Shown one piece after another: positions 1 through 11,837 of a stretch of DNA of 64,000 nt. The position numbers were made by a program, and so were the translations under genes. Origin of the DNA: Monoplex corrugatus (lineage: Eukaryota > Mollusca > Gastropoda > Littorinimorpha > Ranellidae); assembly GCA_030674185.1 (NCBI GenBank), contig JAPXFY010000026.1, forward strand, positions 50,140,246 through 50,204,245, written 5' to 3'. The notes under the pieces were generated by a model, which was given only the letters and a program-made list of their open reading frames with translations, did no database searches and had not been told where the DNA came from. Every line of letters starts with the position of its first letter. Within the stretch, counting starts at the first letter, position 1.

Positions 1-283
1 ACAAAAATTGGTGTGAAAATCTACTGTAACTGTCTTGTATTTTAAGTTTATATATCCCTTTTTCTGACACAAAAAGCATGCTGTCATTTGGTTAAAACGC
101 ATTTTAAATACATTTTCCGATTGAATTATAAAGTGCTGAGTGCATGTACATGTAATTTAAAGATTAAACATTCCATTTTTGACGAAAAGTAAAAACTGAC
201 AAAATCGACCCATCACACCATTTCCGGGCCTCTATGCTTTTCACTGCCTGCGAGTTATGACTCATTTCGTGAAAACGGGTCAC
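1..283. other. ARL3 intron 2 sequence, no recognisable feature
   Basis: AT-rich sequence downstream of ARL3 exon 2 on the minus strand. I looked for the next ARL3 coding exon (switch I / WDIGGQ region) on the minus strand between 1 and 1490 and did not find it, so I take this as intron. Confidence 0.4.
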
Positions 284-746
284 ATATGCTGACCCGCAGC
301 GCCAGCTAGTTTTTACATATGTTGACCTGGGGTACTAGCTAGTCTTCACATATATTGACCTGGGGCACCAGCTAGTCTCTGCATATGACCTGGGGCACAA
401 GCACTAGCTAGTCTTCACATATGTTGACCTGGGATACTAGACTAGCTTACAATCTGAGATGGGGTACTCCCTAGTCTTTATATTTGACCTGGGGTACTAG
501 CTAGTCTTCACATATGACATGGCACTGTACTAGTTAGTCTTTACATATGATGACATGGGGCACTAGCTAATCTTCACATATGACCTGGGGTACTAGCTAG
601 TCTTCACATATGACCTGGGGTACTAGCTAGTCTTCACATATGACATGGGGCACTAGCTAGTCTTCACATATGACCTGGGGCATTAGCTAAGTCTTCACAT
701 ATGACCTGGGGCACTAGCTAGTCTGCACATATGTTAATCCGGGAGA
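284..746. repeat. 30-bp minisatellite, about 15 copies
   Basis: The unit reads roughly TAGTCTTCACATATGACCTG followed by GGGTACTAGC, and repeats head to tail with small changes (extra TTGA, CACTAG for TACTAG). Copies in the middle (about 560-720) are nearly identical; the edge copies are more diverged. It lies in an ARL3 intron. Confidence 0.85.
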
Positions 747-969
747 TCATACAAATTTGCACCCCTTATCCATCATATAGGAAGCCCAATGTCTTTAGCA
801 CTTGACTATCATGCCCACCAAACACTTCTGAGCAGTGGAAGAGAGAAACACCTTTTTTTTTAAACAAAATAAAACAGAAAACCAAGATGGTCAAGCCTTT
901 CAAACAATCTCAATTCCTATACAATTTAATCGATCCAGATTTTTTTTTTTTTTTAAGATCACTGTAACT

Positions 970-1160
970 TTGAAGAAGCTTCAGTTGAAATGCACTCAAT
1001 GCACATTGAGGATAATGTTGGATGGTCACAACAGTGAAAACAGATTATATATACTGTCCACATATTGTCTTGGTCTATGTAACATTGACCTTGATGCCTT
1101 CCAAACTAATGCTTTTGAAACTCCTAAAAAGTCTACACATTTGACTTAAACCTGATAAAG
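970..1160. repeat. Dispersed repeat shared with 50600-50850
   Basis: AAGCTTCAGTTGAAATGCAC, GGTCACAACAGTGAAAACAG, GTGACCTTGA/CATTGACCTTGATGCCTTCC and AAGATCAACCCTCAATGAGC have close matches in the same order and orientation at 50600-50865. Unclassified element, about 190-250 bp. Confidence 0.6.
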
Positions 1161-1206
1161 ATCAACCCTCAATGAGCTGAAAAAATTGTGTTCACACATT
1201 AATTTC

Positions 1207-1208
<2 letters not shown>

Positions 1209-1242
<34 letters not shown>

Positions 1243-1247
1243 ACACA

Positions 1248-1302
<55 letters not shown>

Positions 1303-1308
1303 ACAACA

Positions 1309-1378
<70 letters not shown>
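1209..1378. repeat. (CA)n microsatellite
   Basis: Nearly pure CA dinucleotide repeat of about 170 bp with a few single-base interruptions, in the ARL3 intron 3' of exon 2. Long frames across it on either strand are repeat artefacts. Confidence 0.95.
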
Positions 1379-1380
<2 letters not shown>

Positions 1381-1497
1381 TAGCCATACTTCTCTCTAGC
1401 TTATCAGATGGCATGAAATAATCTCCATTTTTCTGTAATTTCTTCAAAGAGATGTAAGTTTAAAATAAAAATGCTGAAAAACACAAAGCTAGCTAAC

Positions 1498-1641
1498 CTG
1501 TGTAGGGGTGATGTGACTAACATCTTCTGAAGCCAGCTGTTTGAGCAATGTGGTCTTTCCTGCATTGTCCAGTCCTAGTAACAAGATGCGTAGTTCTTTC
1601 TCTGAGCCTGACTTCAGCTTACGTAGCAGTGCTAGTAAACC
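1498..1641 (-). CDS. ARL3: ARL3 coding exon 2 (P-loop exon)
   Basis: Exon of 144 nt, phase 0 on both sides. The acceptor AG is at 1643-1642 and the donor GT at 1497-1496 (minus strand). It contains G-L-D-N-A-G-K-T-T, the GTP phosphate-binding loop. The intact frame and matching splice sites argue for a live gene. Confidence 0.93.
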
Positions 1642-1959
1642 CTGTGAAAAAGAATTAAAATAGATATTATGTACAGTAAAATAAAAGAAAGAACAAAGAA
1701 GAGAGAAAACTGCATAAAACTTGATATTCTTGCAACCCAGTCTTCAGTTTAGATCTTGTTATAGATCTATTATTACTCTGTTGCTATTTTAGTTAAAACT
1801 GTGTTCATACTGGTGGTGGTTAGACTCTACGCCTATGTGGTAACTAAAAATGTTACTTGAGACTACAGTCACTGACAGTGAACAGTGTGATTGTGCTCTG
1901 ATTTACAAAATATCCTGTATACTTTTTATATGTCTAATTGACATCTCTCTCTCTCTCTC

Positions 1960-2033
<74 letters not shown>

Positions 2034-3769
2034 TGTTGTGCGTGTGTGTGTGTGCATGTGTGTGTGTGTGAGGAGAGAGAGAGAGAGAGAGAGGGGAAAG
2101 AGAAAGAGAGAGAGTGTGTGTGTGTGTGTGCGCATGTGTATTTCAACAATGACCAGGCTGATGTCTATCATGCCACATGAGAATAAACTGTTGCATTCAG
2201 TTCAACTTCATAAATCTCCATGCAAGACATTTTCCACACTTGTCCTTCTTAGCACATGTCAAGTATCTAACACAAAGAAAATGAAAAATGGGTGTTACCT
2301 GCTGTAACGTATTGCTTTAGTGGCATTTGTTTGTTGTTGTCTGTATTCAGTTAGATGTTAACCTTTACAGTTAAACTTAAATTAAAATGACATTTGAGAA
2401 AAAAAGACCATATCATGAAATTATTACAATGTATGAATACATTTTAGTTTTACCTGTCCACTCTATTCTGCTATTGTCTTATAATACACACAAAACAGCA
2501 ACAGAATAAAACTCTTCCCTCCTCTTTAATCTTTATTTCTAGTATGATCAATTCTGATCATGATTTTATCATGAACTATGACATAATCATTGACTGTGAA
2601 TGTGTGATTATAAACTATTATAAACTATAACTTTCTTTTTTTTTTTTTTTTTCGTTCAGCATGTACTGACCATGGCACTACTTAGCCAATACCGCTTTGT
2701 TTCAGTTTTAAAGCAGTCTCAAAGCACTTATGCATTACCTGGCAGACAATATATTTAAAACACATCTAATCTCAATCGATTTTAATGAATGAAGCAGTTG
2801 TGTTACTTAAATTCATTCAAATTAATGCAAAAAGGAACAGTAATAGAACGGGCCCAAACCCCATGGTTTCTGGTCCCTGCTGTTATTTGATTTTTGAGAA
2901 TGGAGAGAGTTTCTTCTGCTTTCTGCTTTTACTCTCTGATTCTTCTTTTTCTTCTTTCTTCGAACATCCACCATCATTATTTTGATGGCTCTGATGGTTG
3001 GCAAGGTCATTCAAACAACCTGTTGTTTTAATCTTTACATCACAGAAACAATGACTGGTACAAATTCAATGGAAAATGACACTGCCCTTGGTATATTTAC
3101 AAGTCAATCTACTGACTTGCATGTTGTTATTAGCATGGCATTCTAACTGCTTTCTCCTGAAAATGGTTCCAGTCTATTAGGTCTACGAATTTTTGTATCA
3201 AATATTGTGCAGTGCAATAGCATAGTTAGGAATCTGAAACACTCAACAGCTGTGAATTGACAATTTGACAGTGAAATTTCTGTCGTGCTAACGGCAAATG
3301 TCTTTGGCTGTATTCTTTTTTTGCATAGTTTTGTTCCCTGCAGTGCTGGCGTGAAAAAAAGTAGGCCTAGGCCTATGTCAGTATGTGCAGGCACAAGCTC
3401 GTTAACGCCCTGTATAAAGATGACGCATAGATAAAATCTTTAAGCTTATAATCTGGAAATCTATTATATACGAACTGCATAAAACATGCGTTAATTAAGC
3501 TGGGGTCGTTCTACACTTAATGAGTACCATCTCGGTGTTTACATTCCATTCATGATTCAACGGCATTGTTCAATTTGCTCAGACTGCTGGCGGACACACC
3601 GGCAATCGCAATTAGACGCGAATTCCTCACTCCGATCACTTTGCTGAATGGTCATATTCTATGGTATGTCTTAGCCAGACGCCACATCCAGCCTTATTCG
3701 ACACTTAATGCTCCAGGGCTGTTCTTGCAAGCTTACAAAACCTTGTTTTATGAAATATCCACTTACCAT
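1498..3769 (-). CDS. ARL3: ARL3, ADP-ribosylation factor-like small GTPase (first two coding exons; partial)
   Basis: This is the 5' part of an ARL3 gene; the 3' exons lie left of the window. Coding exon 1 holds only the ATG (3769-3767), followed at once by a good donor (GTAAG). Coding exon 2 runs from 1641 down to 1498, exactly 48 codons, between an ACAG acceptor and a GTTAGC donor. It encodes [20 protein letters not shown], then the P-loop GLDNAGKTT, and ends [11 protein letters not shown], which is the ARL3 N-terminus including the G1 nucleotide-binding loop. ARL3 is known as a ciliary GTPase: activated by ARL13B, it releases lipidated cargo from PDE6D and UNC119. The exon break straight after the start codon and the residues SEDxSHITPTQ favour ARL3 over ARL2 or ARF. 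The intron between the exons is about 2.1 kb and carries a (CT)n(GT)n array. Switch regions and C-terminus are not visible. Confidence 0.93.
1944..2138. repeat. (CT)n-(GT)n-(GA)n compound microsatellite
   Basis: Short CT run, then about 85 bp of GT, a GA run (2070-2115) and a further GT run. Located in ARL3 intron 1. Confidence 0.95.
2140..3760. other. ARL3 intron 1, otherwise unremarkable
   Basis: AT-rich intronic DNA with a T-run near 2635-2652. No coding exon, SINE head or inverted-repeat element was recognised here. Confidence 0.5.
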
Positions 3770-3820
3770 TGTCACAAAACGTTTGGCTTCGGGTAACTAC
3801 GCGTGACGTCATGTGAATAG
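3767..3820 (-). promoter_or_regulatory. ARL3 5' end with CRE-like palindrome
   Basis: Thirty-five bases upstream of the ARL3 start codon (minus-strand sense) lies the perfect palindrome TGACGTCA at 3804-3811, the classic CREB/ATF binding site, within GCGTGACGTCATGTG. Its position suits a core promoter or 5'-UTR exon. That it binds CREB/ATF here is inference. Confidence 0.45.
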
Positions 3821-3889
3821 TGAAAAAGTTGGTTTTCTTTGCGAAAACTCAGTAAGGGACAATACTTCGTAAGTCTTGCAACACTATAT

Positions 3890-3905
3890 ATATATGTGTG
3901 TGAGT

Positions 3906-3942
<37 letters not shown>
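3890..3942. repeat. (GT)n microsatellite
   Basis: About 50 bp of GT repeat, just upstream of the ARL3 promoter. Confidence 0.9.
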
Positions 3943-3944
<2 letters not shown>

Positions 3945-4497
3945 GCATAGATTAAAGTATTTTTTGTTATGTAAATTGAGTTTTAACATCTGCTTCAAGT
4001 CGATCAAGCCATACTGAATATTTTTCCTGTCTTGTTGAATAAAACATAACATTAGAAGTATTTGTAGTAATAGTATTACCGTCATTCATTATCATTATTG
4101 TTGTTGTTGCTATTATTATTGTTAATACAATTACTATTATCATTATTGTTGTTGTTGTTAACGAAGAAGACCAAACACATAATTATTGGCTGTCATTAAT
4201 TAAGATATTTGAGATTTTGTCTTTGAAATGAAAGAAACAAACAAAAAAAAGGGAGGAGGGGGAAGAAACTTTTTTTAAGAAGAAGAAGAAAAGAAAGGGA
4301 AAAAACTGCAATAATCAGTCAAAATGGAATTAATTAAACAAAAATCAAAACAAAACAAAAATGAAGAGGAAGAAAGAAAGAAAGAAGGAGAAAGAATAAA
4401 AGTAAACAGGGGATACAGAGAGAGGAAAAAAACTGGAGGGAAATAAGAAATAAAACAACCAAACAAAATTTTTAAAAAAAGACATTGCAGCACGTAG

Positions 4498-4500
<3 letters not shown>

Positions 4501-4583
<83 letters not shown>

Positions 4584-4603
4584 TGGTGTGTGTGTGTGTG
4601 TGT
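4501..4603. repeat. (GT)n microsatellite
   Basis: About 100 bp of nearly pure GT. It follows a purine-rich A/G tract (about 4230-4470) that makes spurious minus-strand frames. Confidence 0.95.
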
Positions 4604-4609
4604 TTTCCA

Positions 4610-6075
4610 ATTTTTGCGCTAATGCAGTAGCCTAGCGTTGATCCCATGCATTCATTTCGGCTCCATAACACACCACCAACACCAACGTGATTCAGCTGAC
4701 TGGTTGATTGGTTGATTATTTGGTTGGCTGGTTCACTAGTTAGCTGATTCGTTGGTCGATTGGTTTGTTGGCTGTTTTGGTCACTTATCCTAAATCATTT
4801 TTTCCTCCCCACCCACCCTCACCCTCACCACTTTGGGGTGGGGGCGGGGGATAGCAACAGTAGTTTCCCCGAGTTTCTCCTATCGCAGAGAGAAAATAAA
4901 GCCCAGTAGCCCAGTTATCGGAAATGTGCACGACCAAAGCAAGGCTGTGGACAGTTAGACGTGTTATTTGCTTTCTGTTTTTGATTGGTTTTCAGTTCAA
5001 GATTCCTCCTGAATGAGTACGTGTTCTATAATCACAAGAATGTTTCAGTTGTCGTTGTGATCAGTCAACAAAGACCAGACGATCGCTAACGGAGCGGTGC
5101 TGAATCAGTCAGTGAGTCGGTGAATGTGTTTAGCAATCAGTGTTGGTCAGCTCAGAATTGAAACTAACTGAACCTCTTTAATGATTTGAGGTTGTTGACT
5201 ATCGGTGGCTTCGTTTTCACATGCTGATTTGGTAACTGGAACTTCTTGGAATCTGTTGACCCCCGTGATCATCTGCCAACAACAGTCTCTGTTACAATAT
5301 TCACAATACCATCAATTGATCAAAAGCCAGTAAACTAGGCTACGAAGTAAAGGTTTTAAGGTAGGCCTGTCATCGTCCTATGTGAAATTTTGATGCATTT
5401 GTTTGTTTTGACTTGAATCATCATAAGTTGAGAGAGAACATAATCTTCGATGAAGACTTTACTTTCTTCAGTTTTACTATTAATCAGTTAATCACCTTTT
5501 GGTAGGGTTTTAGGTCTATAATTTTATTTGTCTATTCAGGCCCTGTTTAGGCCTATTCATTCTTTGGTTTGTGCGCTGGAAGTTCTAAGCATCAGCTTCA
5601 GTTCAGTTTTGGGGGGAATAGGGAGAATAAGAGGAAGAGATCATGGGATGACTCACTGATGACTGTCAGTGTCACTAGTGTCAGTTAAGAAAATGGGGAA
5701 AAAATGAAGTAATGAAAGGCCAGCCTCCTGTTCATTATTTTTCATTTCTTATTTTTGTTATAATAAATTGCCTGGTACAGTGGTAGTACTGTATGACATG
5801 TTGTGATTACTTCAACAATTTTTTCCTGTGTTAGGGTACATTTTAATGTTTTTGATGAACATTACCAACCATAGTTGCCAGAGTTGTCTAATTTTCAGTT
5901 AATTCAAGAAGTCATCATCATTTTTTTACATAGATTACAGATTTTGTGCTTGCAGAATTTTATGCTTGTACTGTAGTTGTTCAGATAATAACAGAGCTGC
6001 CTTTTTCCCATGCTTAATTTCTTTCAAGACTTATGTTTTTGTGTGCTCAGATAATGTGAGCGAATTTCTGTTTGT
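4610..6075. other. Intergenic region between ARL3 and sHSP, no gene seen
   Basis: Single-copy-looking DNA with no convincing coding exon. The stretch 5040-5290 is less AT-rich and could hold a 5' non-coding exon of the plus-strand sHSP gene, but I found no diagnostic sequence to prove it. Confidence 0.35.
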
Positions 6076-6077
6076 GT

Positions 6078-6132
<55 letters not shown>
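6078..6132. repeat. (GT)n microsatellite
   Basis: About 55 bp of GT repeat. Followed at 6235-6325 by short (ATT)n and mixed trinucleotide runs. Confidence 0.9.
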
Positions 6133-6134
<2 letters not shown>

Positions 6135-6438
6135 GCATATGTATGTGATTATGTGTGAGAGTTTGTGTATGTCTCTCATGATTTTGTGAAGTGTTTACTT
6201 TGGGGCTGTTGTGAAATGAGGTCCTGTGCAAGAATTATTATTATTATTTGTGTTGCAGTTGTACGTATTATCACCATCATTATTCCATTATTATCTTCAT
6301 CATTATTATTATTATTATTACTACTAAACAGATGAATATATTTGGAAATGAACATTACAAAAGATTGTTCATGATGTTGAAAGGATACCTACCTCTATCT
6401 AAGATTACACAGTCATAGCTGCTTTAATTTGTTAGAAA

Positions 6439-7089
<651 letters not shown>

Positions 7090-7312
7090 GTGGTGATTCA
7101 GATGTATTCCTGGTCTTGCCTAGCAAGATGTTTCAACACGTTCTAGTGAGATGCCACTGTTCACTGTTTAGTGAGTGACAGTTCTTGTTTGACCGCATGT
7201 AGACCTGTGTACGTATGTGACCTGACTGTCTCAGCTAATTTAGTGACTGGTTCTTCCACTCCTGTGTGGGCAACATGGTACATATTTACTGGTCTGATTG
7301 ACTTGTTGTAAC

Positions 7313-7350
7313 CCTTTATTCCCTCATTCTATCCACCAGATTTCTTCAGC
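7313..7350. mobile_element. Left half of a TTAA MITE, interrupted by a SINE-like element
   Basis: The sequence TAACCCTTTATTCCCTCATT followed by CTATCCACCAG matches the 5' half of the MITE family. It stops inside the central palindrome; the remaining part (CTTCCTGCAGGAAGCTG onward) resumes at about 8040, on the far side of a family-B repeat. Confidence 0.7.
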
Positions 7351-7829
7351 TCTCCCCAAAGGGGATGGGTGCGGGGGGTCTCTTTCACTAGTTTCAGTAT
7401 GAATATGCAATATCCCTGCCTTTTGGAAATTCCATGCTAGAAATCTCTTTTCTGTCATTTTTTTTGTTTCTGCCTTTCCCTTTTGCTGTGTGTCATTTCT
7501 TCCTATCTCCTTCTGCCTTGCTGGTCTATGTACCTGTATGTGTTCTGTAAAATCTCACATTCTTTCTAAGAAGATTGGTAACTGGGTACATGAATTAACT
7601 GCATTTTTGGCTCTAGTCTAATGAATGATATAGTGGCGTGCAAAAACAATTTTGGGTAATTTAGGCCAGTTTCATGTTTAGTCATTAGTGTATTTGGTTG
7701 TGTTTATTTTTATGTAAATCTATTAAGTTTTTGAAAGCCCCTGATGATAAATTGGACAGAATGGTCAATACCAGTGGCATATCCTTAGATTATGTGCGCA
7801 GATGCGTTGACACATGTACTTCAATTTTC

Positions 7830-7861
<32 letters not shown>

Positions 7862-8036
7862 TGTCAGGGTCAGCAAAGTGCGTGTGTGTTTGCAGATGGT
7901 TAAAGGCCTGATATGGCTCTGCACAGTTGGCAGGTCATTTAATATTAATAACGATAATAATAATACTAATAATATTAATAATAATAGTAATGATAATGAT
8001 AACAATAATCATGATATAATGATGATGATTATAATA
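7345..8036 (+). mobile_element. Family-B SINE-like retroposon (full-length type)
   Basis: Dispersed element of about 560 bp plus tail. Landmarks shared with copies near 22.1, 22.9, 35.3, 42.6, 46.7 and 47.7 kb: CCCCAAAGGGGATG near the 5' end; CTAGAAATCTCTTTTCTGTC; GGCATATCCTTAGATTATGT; and the 3' end ATGGCTCTGCACAGTTGGC followed by a trinucleotide tail (AATAAT)n. It has no coding capacity that I can see. Confidence 0.7.
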
Positions 8037-8097
8037 AATCTTCCTGCAGGAAGCTGTTACTAGTGTTAGATAGGTTGAGGGATTGGAAGGGTTAAAC
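8037..8097. mobile_element. Right half of the interrupted TTAA MITE
   Basis: CTTCCTGCAGGAAGCTG, then a diverged right arm ending GGGATTGGAAGGGTTAA. It completes the MITE begun at 7313. Confidence 0.65.
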
Positions 8098-8099
8098 AT

Positions 8100-9084
8100 G
8101 AGACCTGAGATTTGTTACTTTTAAAAACAAATTGGCACAAAATAGCCTTTTCAGAGGCTGTAAAGTTTACCTTGCCTAGCTGGCTGGTTGACTTTGTCAG
8201 CAGCTTGTCTTTGTAAACTGGTCTGACCAGAGACATGTCTTCATATATAAAATATCCTGTGGTCTGGCCAGCTTCTTCTCTAGTCTGCCAGTGTTGGCTG
8301 TCACATCATTTCTGTGTGGTTTTCTCATCTAGTGAAGAGTACAAGTTAAAACTGACTGAATGTAGATTTTTGTTCAGCATCTTTATTTAAACAAACACAA
8401 ACAAACAAACAAGCACAAAAAAGAAAAGAAAACATCTTTATTTAGACAGAATCAATCCCTGAATAGAAGAGAGGAGAAAGAAAAAATTGTCTATCAACCC
8501 TTTTAGTGGAACTGCTGAAGCACCGTTGAGCACTTCTGAAAGATCTGATGACTGTGTTCTGAATACTGATGTTGAGGCTTGCCTTGAAAAATTAATTGAT
8601 GTGTTATTTGAATCGGCTGAGACTTTGCTGATAATTATTTCATTTCTGTGCAACTTGATTACCGTTCAAGAGAGAGTGAACTTGCATCCTCATTGTGATT
8701 TAAAGATTATTTGTTTTGCTTGTGAAGCATTCTGAATATTTTCAGTATTTAACGGAAAGTGCAGTGTGTGTATTCAGTTGATTGTACAAAAGGCTCTGTA
8801 AACCTTGTATTATGACCATCTTGTGATTTGGTGAATGTTCTCATGGAAGGCATATAGCTTGGATTTGGATGAGTCTGTGATCAATGAGTAATGTACAGAT
8901 ATTTTGCTTGATTTTTGGAGGCTTTGACCAAGCAAGTGGACACAAGAAACAAGATTTTTTAACAAAACTGTGGCAAAACCTTGATAAGAAGCTGGTCCCA
9001 GAAATAAAATTAATATCTTGGCTGTCGACAGTTTGCAGGTCAGAGTGTGTAAATTAGTGTCAGTCAGTCCACTACAGATCCATT
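8100..9084. other. Region upstream of the sHSP gene
   Basis: No coding exon recognised. A possible 3' splice site (GTTTGCAG) near 9037 could start the exon that carries the sHSP start codon. An adenine-rich AAAC repeat lies at 8388-8420. Confidence 0.3.
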
Positions 9085-10103
9085 ATGTCTACATTCAGAG
9101 AACCTCATTTCACCGACTTCTCTGGGTCCTATCCTGAAGATGGCACACAGCTGGTGTCCGAACGGTTATCAGCACCATCCAGCGTGGAGGATCAGCAAAA
9201 GAACATGACTTCCAAGCAGCAGCAGACCATGACTTCGAATGAGCGTATCATGCATGAAATCAAGACTAGCTCGGTGCCGACGTACGTTGACCTTTCACCC
9301 CAGCCTGACCTGTACCCACTCCGCCTGACCTCCATGCCCATAGAGCCGATGACAGTGCGCTGGGATTCTGTCATGCCCAACGCTGTCAGTCCTGAGCGCA
9401 GCCTGAATAGGATGGATCAAGAACTTCAGCGTCTGGCTGGTGAGATGAAGCAACTTTGGGGTCAGTCATCGCTTTTTGGAGTGTCCCATCCCATGAAGTG
9501 AGCCGCACTTGGAATCAACCCATTACTTACGGACACCCTGAGGTCCACAGGCTCCTGAACCAGGCTGCCATTGATCGTGAAGCCGAGCTTAAGGGAATGT
9601 GGAACCAGGTTGCGCCGTATCGCAGCACTGGTGGTATGTCTGTCGCACCAACTCATCTGGAAGCTGCACCCAGAGGTTTCGTCAGGCTGACACCTGCCTC
9701 CTCCTCGTCTTTGGTGCCCCACCTGGATGTTCCATGGGGACATGATGCTCATGCAGAGACCTGGAGGAAGAAGGAGAACTTCCACATCGACAACCCTGTC
9801 ATCAAGGGCAGCGATGGGCAGAACCAGTTCCGTCTGGAGTTTGACCTTCGGCAGTTCAACGAAGGCGAAATTGAGGTGACCTCCGACAGCCAGCTGCTGA
9901 CTGTGCAGGCAAAGCATGAAGAGAGCAACAGTGGGAAGCAAGTACGTCGTGAGTATTTCCGCCAGTGCACCATCCCCCAGGACGTGGACCCCAAGAGCAT
10001 CATCTCGCAGCTGAGTCCCTCTGGGATCCTGTCTGTGTCTGCTCCTCTGAGGGCCAGTGGAGGGGGCAGTGCAAAAAGTATCAATTTTAAAGCTGTGAAC
10101 TGA
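9085..10103 (+). CDS. Small heat-shock protein with alpha-crystallin domain; one frame break
   Basis: This region encodes an HSP20-family chaperone, expected to be cytosolic, oligomeric and ATP-independent in holding unfolding proteins. The N-terminal part is read from ATG 9085 to a stop at 9499-9501 (MSTFREPHFTDF to LFGVSHPMK). The C-terminal part is in the frame one base back, open across 9456-10103, and holds the alpha-crystallin domain at about 9774-10049: NFHIDNPV, FRLEFDLRQF, the REYFRQCTIP strand, and the conserved end PSGILSVSAPL. Both parts look like one protein: codon use is coding-like on each side and LNRMDQELQRLAGEMKQLWG leads into the second frame. The switch must lie near 9456-9498; the T5 run in CGCTTTTTGG (about 9469-9478) is the obvious place for a lost base. 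It is therefore a sequencing or assembly error, a polymorphism or an early pseudogene. No intron with proper splice sites explains it. About 340 residues if joined, long for an sHSP but normal for invertebrate forms with long N-terminal regions. Confidence 0.85.
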
Positions 10104-10432
10104 TCAGACTGCTTTGGTTGCCAGTTCTTGTTCCTGTTCTAGTTTGACACATTCAAAATTATGCCTGCCCTGTGCCAAGTAGAATGTGATATAGAATGTT
10201 TTTATTGATGCCTAATGACTCTATCACTTATCTCTTGAATTTGCTAGCAGCTTGTGATTCTGTTTGCTTACTGTGTTAGATAGATCATAACTTGTGAATT
10301 TAATGTAAAGGGGAGTAATTTGCATGGTTGTTTACATGTTCCATGCCTTTCAGTTTAGTTTCATTTACACACAGCTTGAGCATGTGCTTACCGCTGTTAC
10401 AGGAAGGTCTGAAAGGGTTAAAAATGTTAAAT

Positions 10433-10497
10433 AATAAATATCTCATGCTTGTGAAATACAGCTGCTAGACTTAACTTATTCAAATAATCAAAATAAA
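10433..10497 (+). terminator. Poly(A) signals for the sHSP gene
   Basis: Two canonical AATAAA hexamers, at 10433-10438 and 10492-10497, lie 330-390 bases after the sHSP stop codon in the transcript sense. Placement suits the 3' end of this transcript. Confidence 0.5.
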
Positions 10498-10920
10498 CAA
10501 GGATTTATATTTTTTTTAAAGTTATTTTCTCAAACTGTTTGTCTGCTTGCATGCCTTCCTGTCACCAGTAGATTTGTGTTCTAGTGCTTGTTGTTCCATT
10601 TGTCTGTCTAAAGGTGTCTGTCTCAGTATATTTCTTTTTCTATCTCTATCTGTGCGTTATTGTGCTTGTCTTTCCATCTGTCTGTCTGTCTGAGGGTATC
10701 TGTCAGTATTTGTCTGTTTCTGTTTCTGTCTGTACCCTTCCCTGGCTCTGTGTATCTTTGTCTGTCTATCTCAGCGCTGTTTCTTGGATAACCTAAAAAT
10801 GAAAGTAATGTTATTTCTGTTACACTAATTACCTAATATGTTGATGATACAATAGAATGTATAATTATTATTATAATATTATAGTGGATTGTAATTTGTC
10901 AGCTCCCACATTTTCATGCT

Positions 10921-10998
10921 GTTATCGCAAGAAGGATAGTTTATATCGCGAGAAGGATAGTTGGGTTGTTGTATCACGAGAAGGAGATTTGGGGTTGT
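10921..10998. repeat. Three-copy 27-bp repeat
   Basis: Unit of the form TATCGCGAGAAGGATAGTT, present three times with divergence (TATCGCAAG, TATCGCGAG, TATCACGAG). Confidence 0.6.
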
Positions 10999-10999
10999 G

Positions 11000-11557
11000 T
11001 CATCTATAACAGGGAGATGAATTGGGGATGTATATGAAGAATTGTTCCTCTACTTAGAAGTCACATACACAACAAGGAAGGAGAGTGACGAGAAGAAATG
11101 CACTAACCACACTAGACAAGATTCTCATAAGCAGTCCACACATAAATTAATAACTACAACATATTTATTTATCCAGTCAACTTCAGCATAAACATGATTC
11201 ACCATTCCTACTGTCCTGGGTCCTAATATTCCTAAAATCCTAAGATGCACTACGAATCATCAGAACTTGCATATCACTAGAATGCTGAACACTTTCTTAT
11301 GTCCTATTCTATTCCCTCTCTCTGTGCTTCATGGAAAATTAAACATACTACCTATTCCTATCCCTACCCTCACGAAAGTATAAAATGAGACGTGGGTTAC
11401 ATACCCCTAAGATAGGTTGGAAACTGAAATGTCTCTCGCTCACTGACTCAATGGCTGACTCAAGGTTCTCTCTGTTCTCTCAAGGTTCTCTCTTTATAGT
11501 GATTGACTTACTGGCTTTTATACAGTGCGTTTCTGTTGTTTTTGTCACAAACCTTCC
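11000..11557. other. Intergenic, possible transposon remnant
   Basis: No coding sequence seen. Contains a duplicated CTCAAGGTTCTCTCT (11460-11492). Flanked on both sides by short tandem repeats, which suggests decayed mobile DNA, but no termini were found. Confidence 0.25.
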
Positions 11558-11708
11558 CACCTGTCTTTCATTGGACATCGAAATTTGAATAATAAGCAAT
11601 CTTTGGCACCTGTCTTTCATTGGACATCGAAATTTGAATAACTAAGCAATCTTTGGCACCTGTCTTTCATTGGACATCGAAATTTGAATATTTAAGCAAT
11701 CTTTGGCC
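11558..11708. repeat. Three tandem copies of a 50-bp unit
   Basis: Unit CACCTGTCTTTCATTGGACA, then TCGAAATTTGAATA, a variable TAA/CTAA/TTTAA, and GCAATCTTTGG, repeated three times almost without change. Confidence 0.9.
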
Positions 11709-11837
11709 TAGCGGCCCTGGTTGTTATTCAACTTTCTGGACTTTTTCGCTTGGACGTTGGTATTTGCTGAAACCTTTTGTGTACTAGATAACCTACCCTC
11801 TATAGTTGGATAAGAACAATGTGAGCGTTAGATCCTG

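Noticed and set aside
9462..9482. Programmed -1 ribosomal frameshift site in the sHSP
   Set aside because: The T5 run is not in the in-frame X-XXY-YYZ pattern, and cellular sHSP genes are not known to use frameshifting.
9462..9941. Minus-strand frames opposite the sHSP gene
   Set aside because: They are shadows of the sense coding region, which has a clear alpha-crystallin domain.
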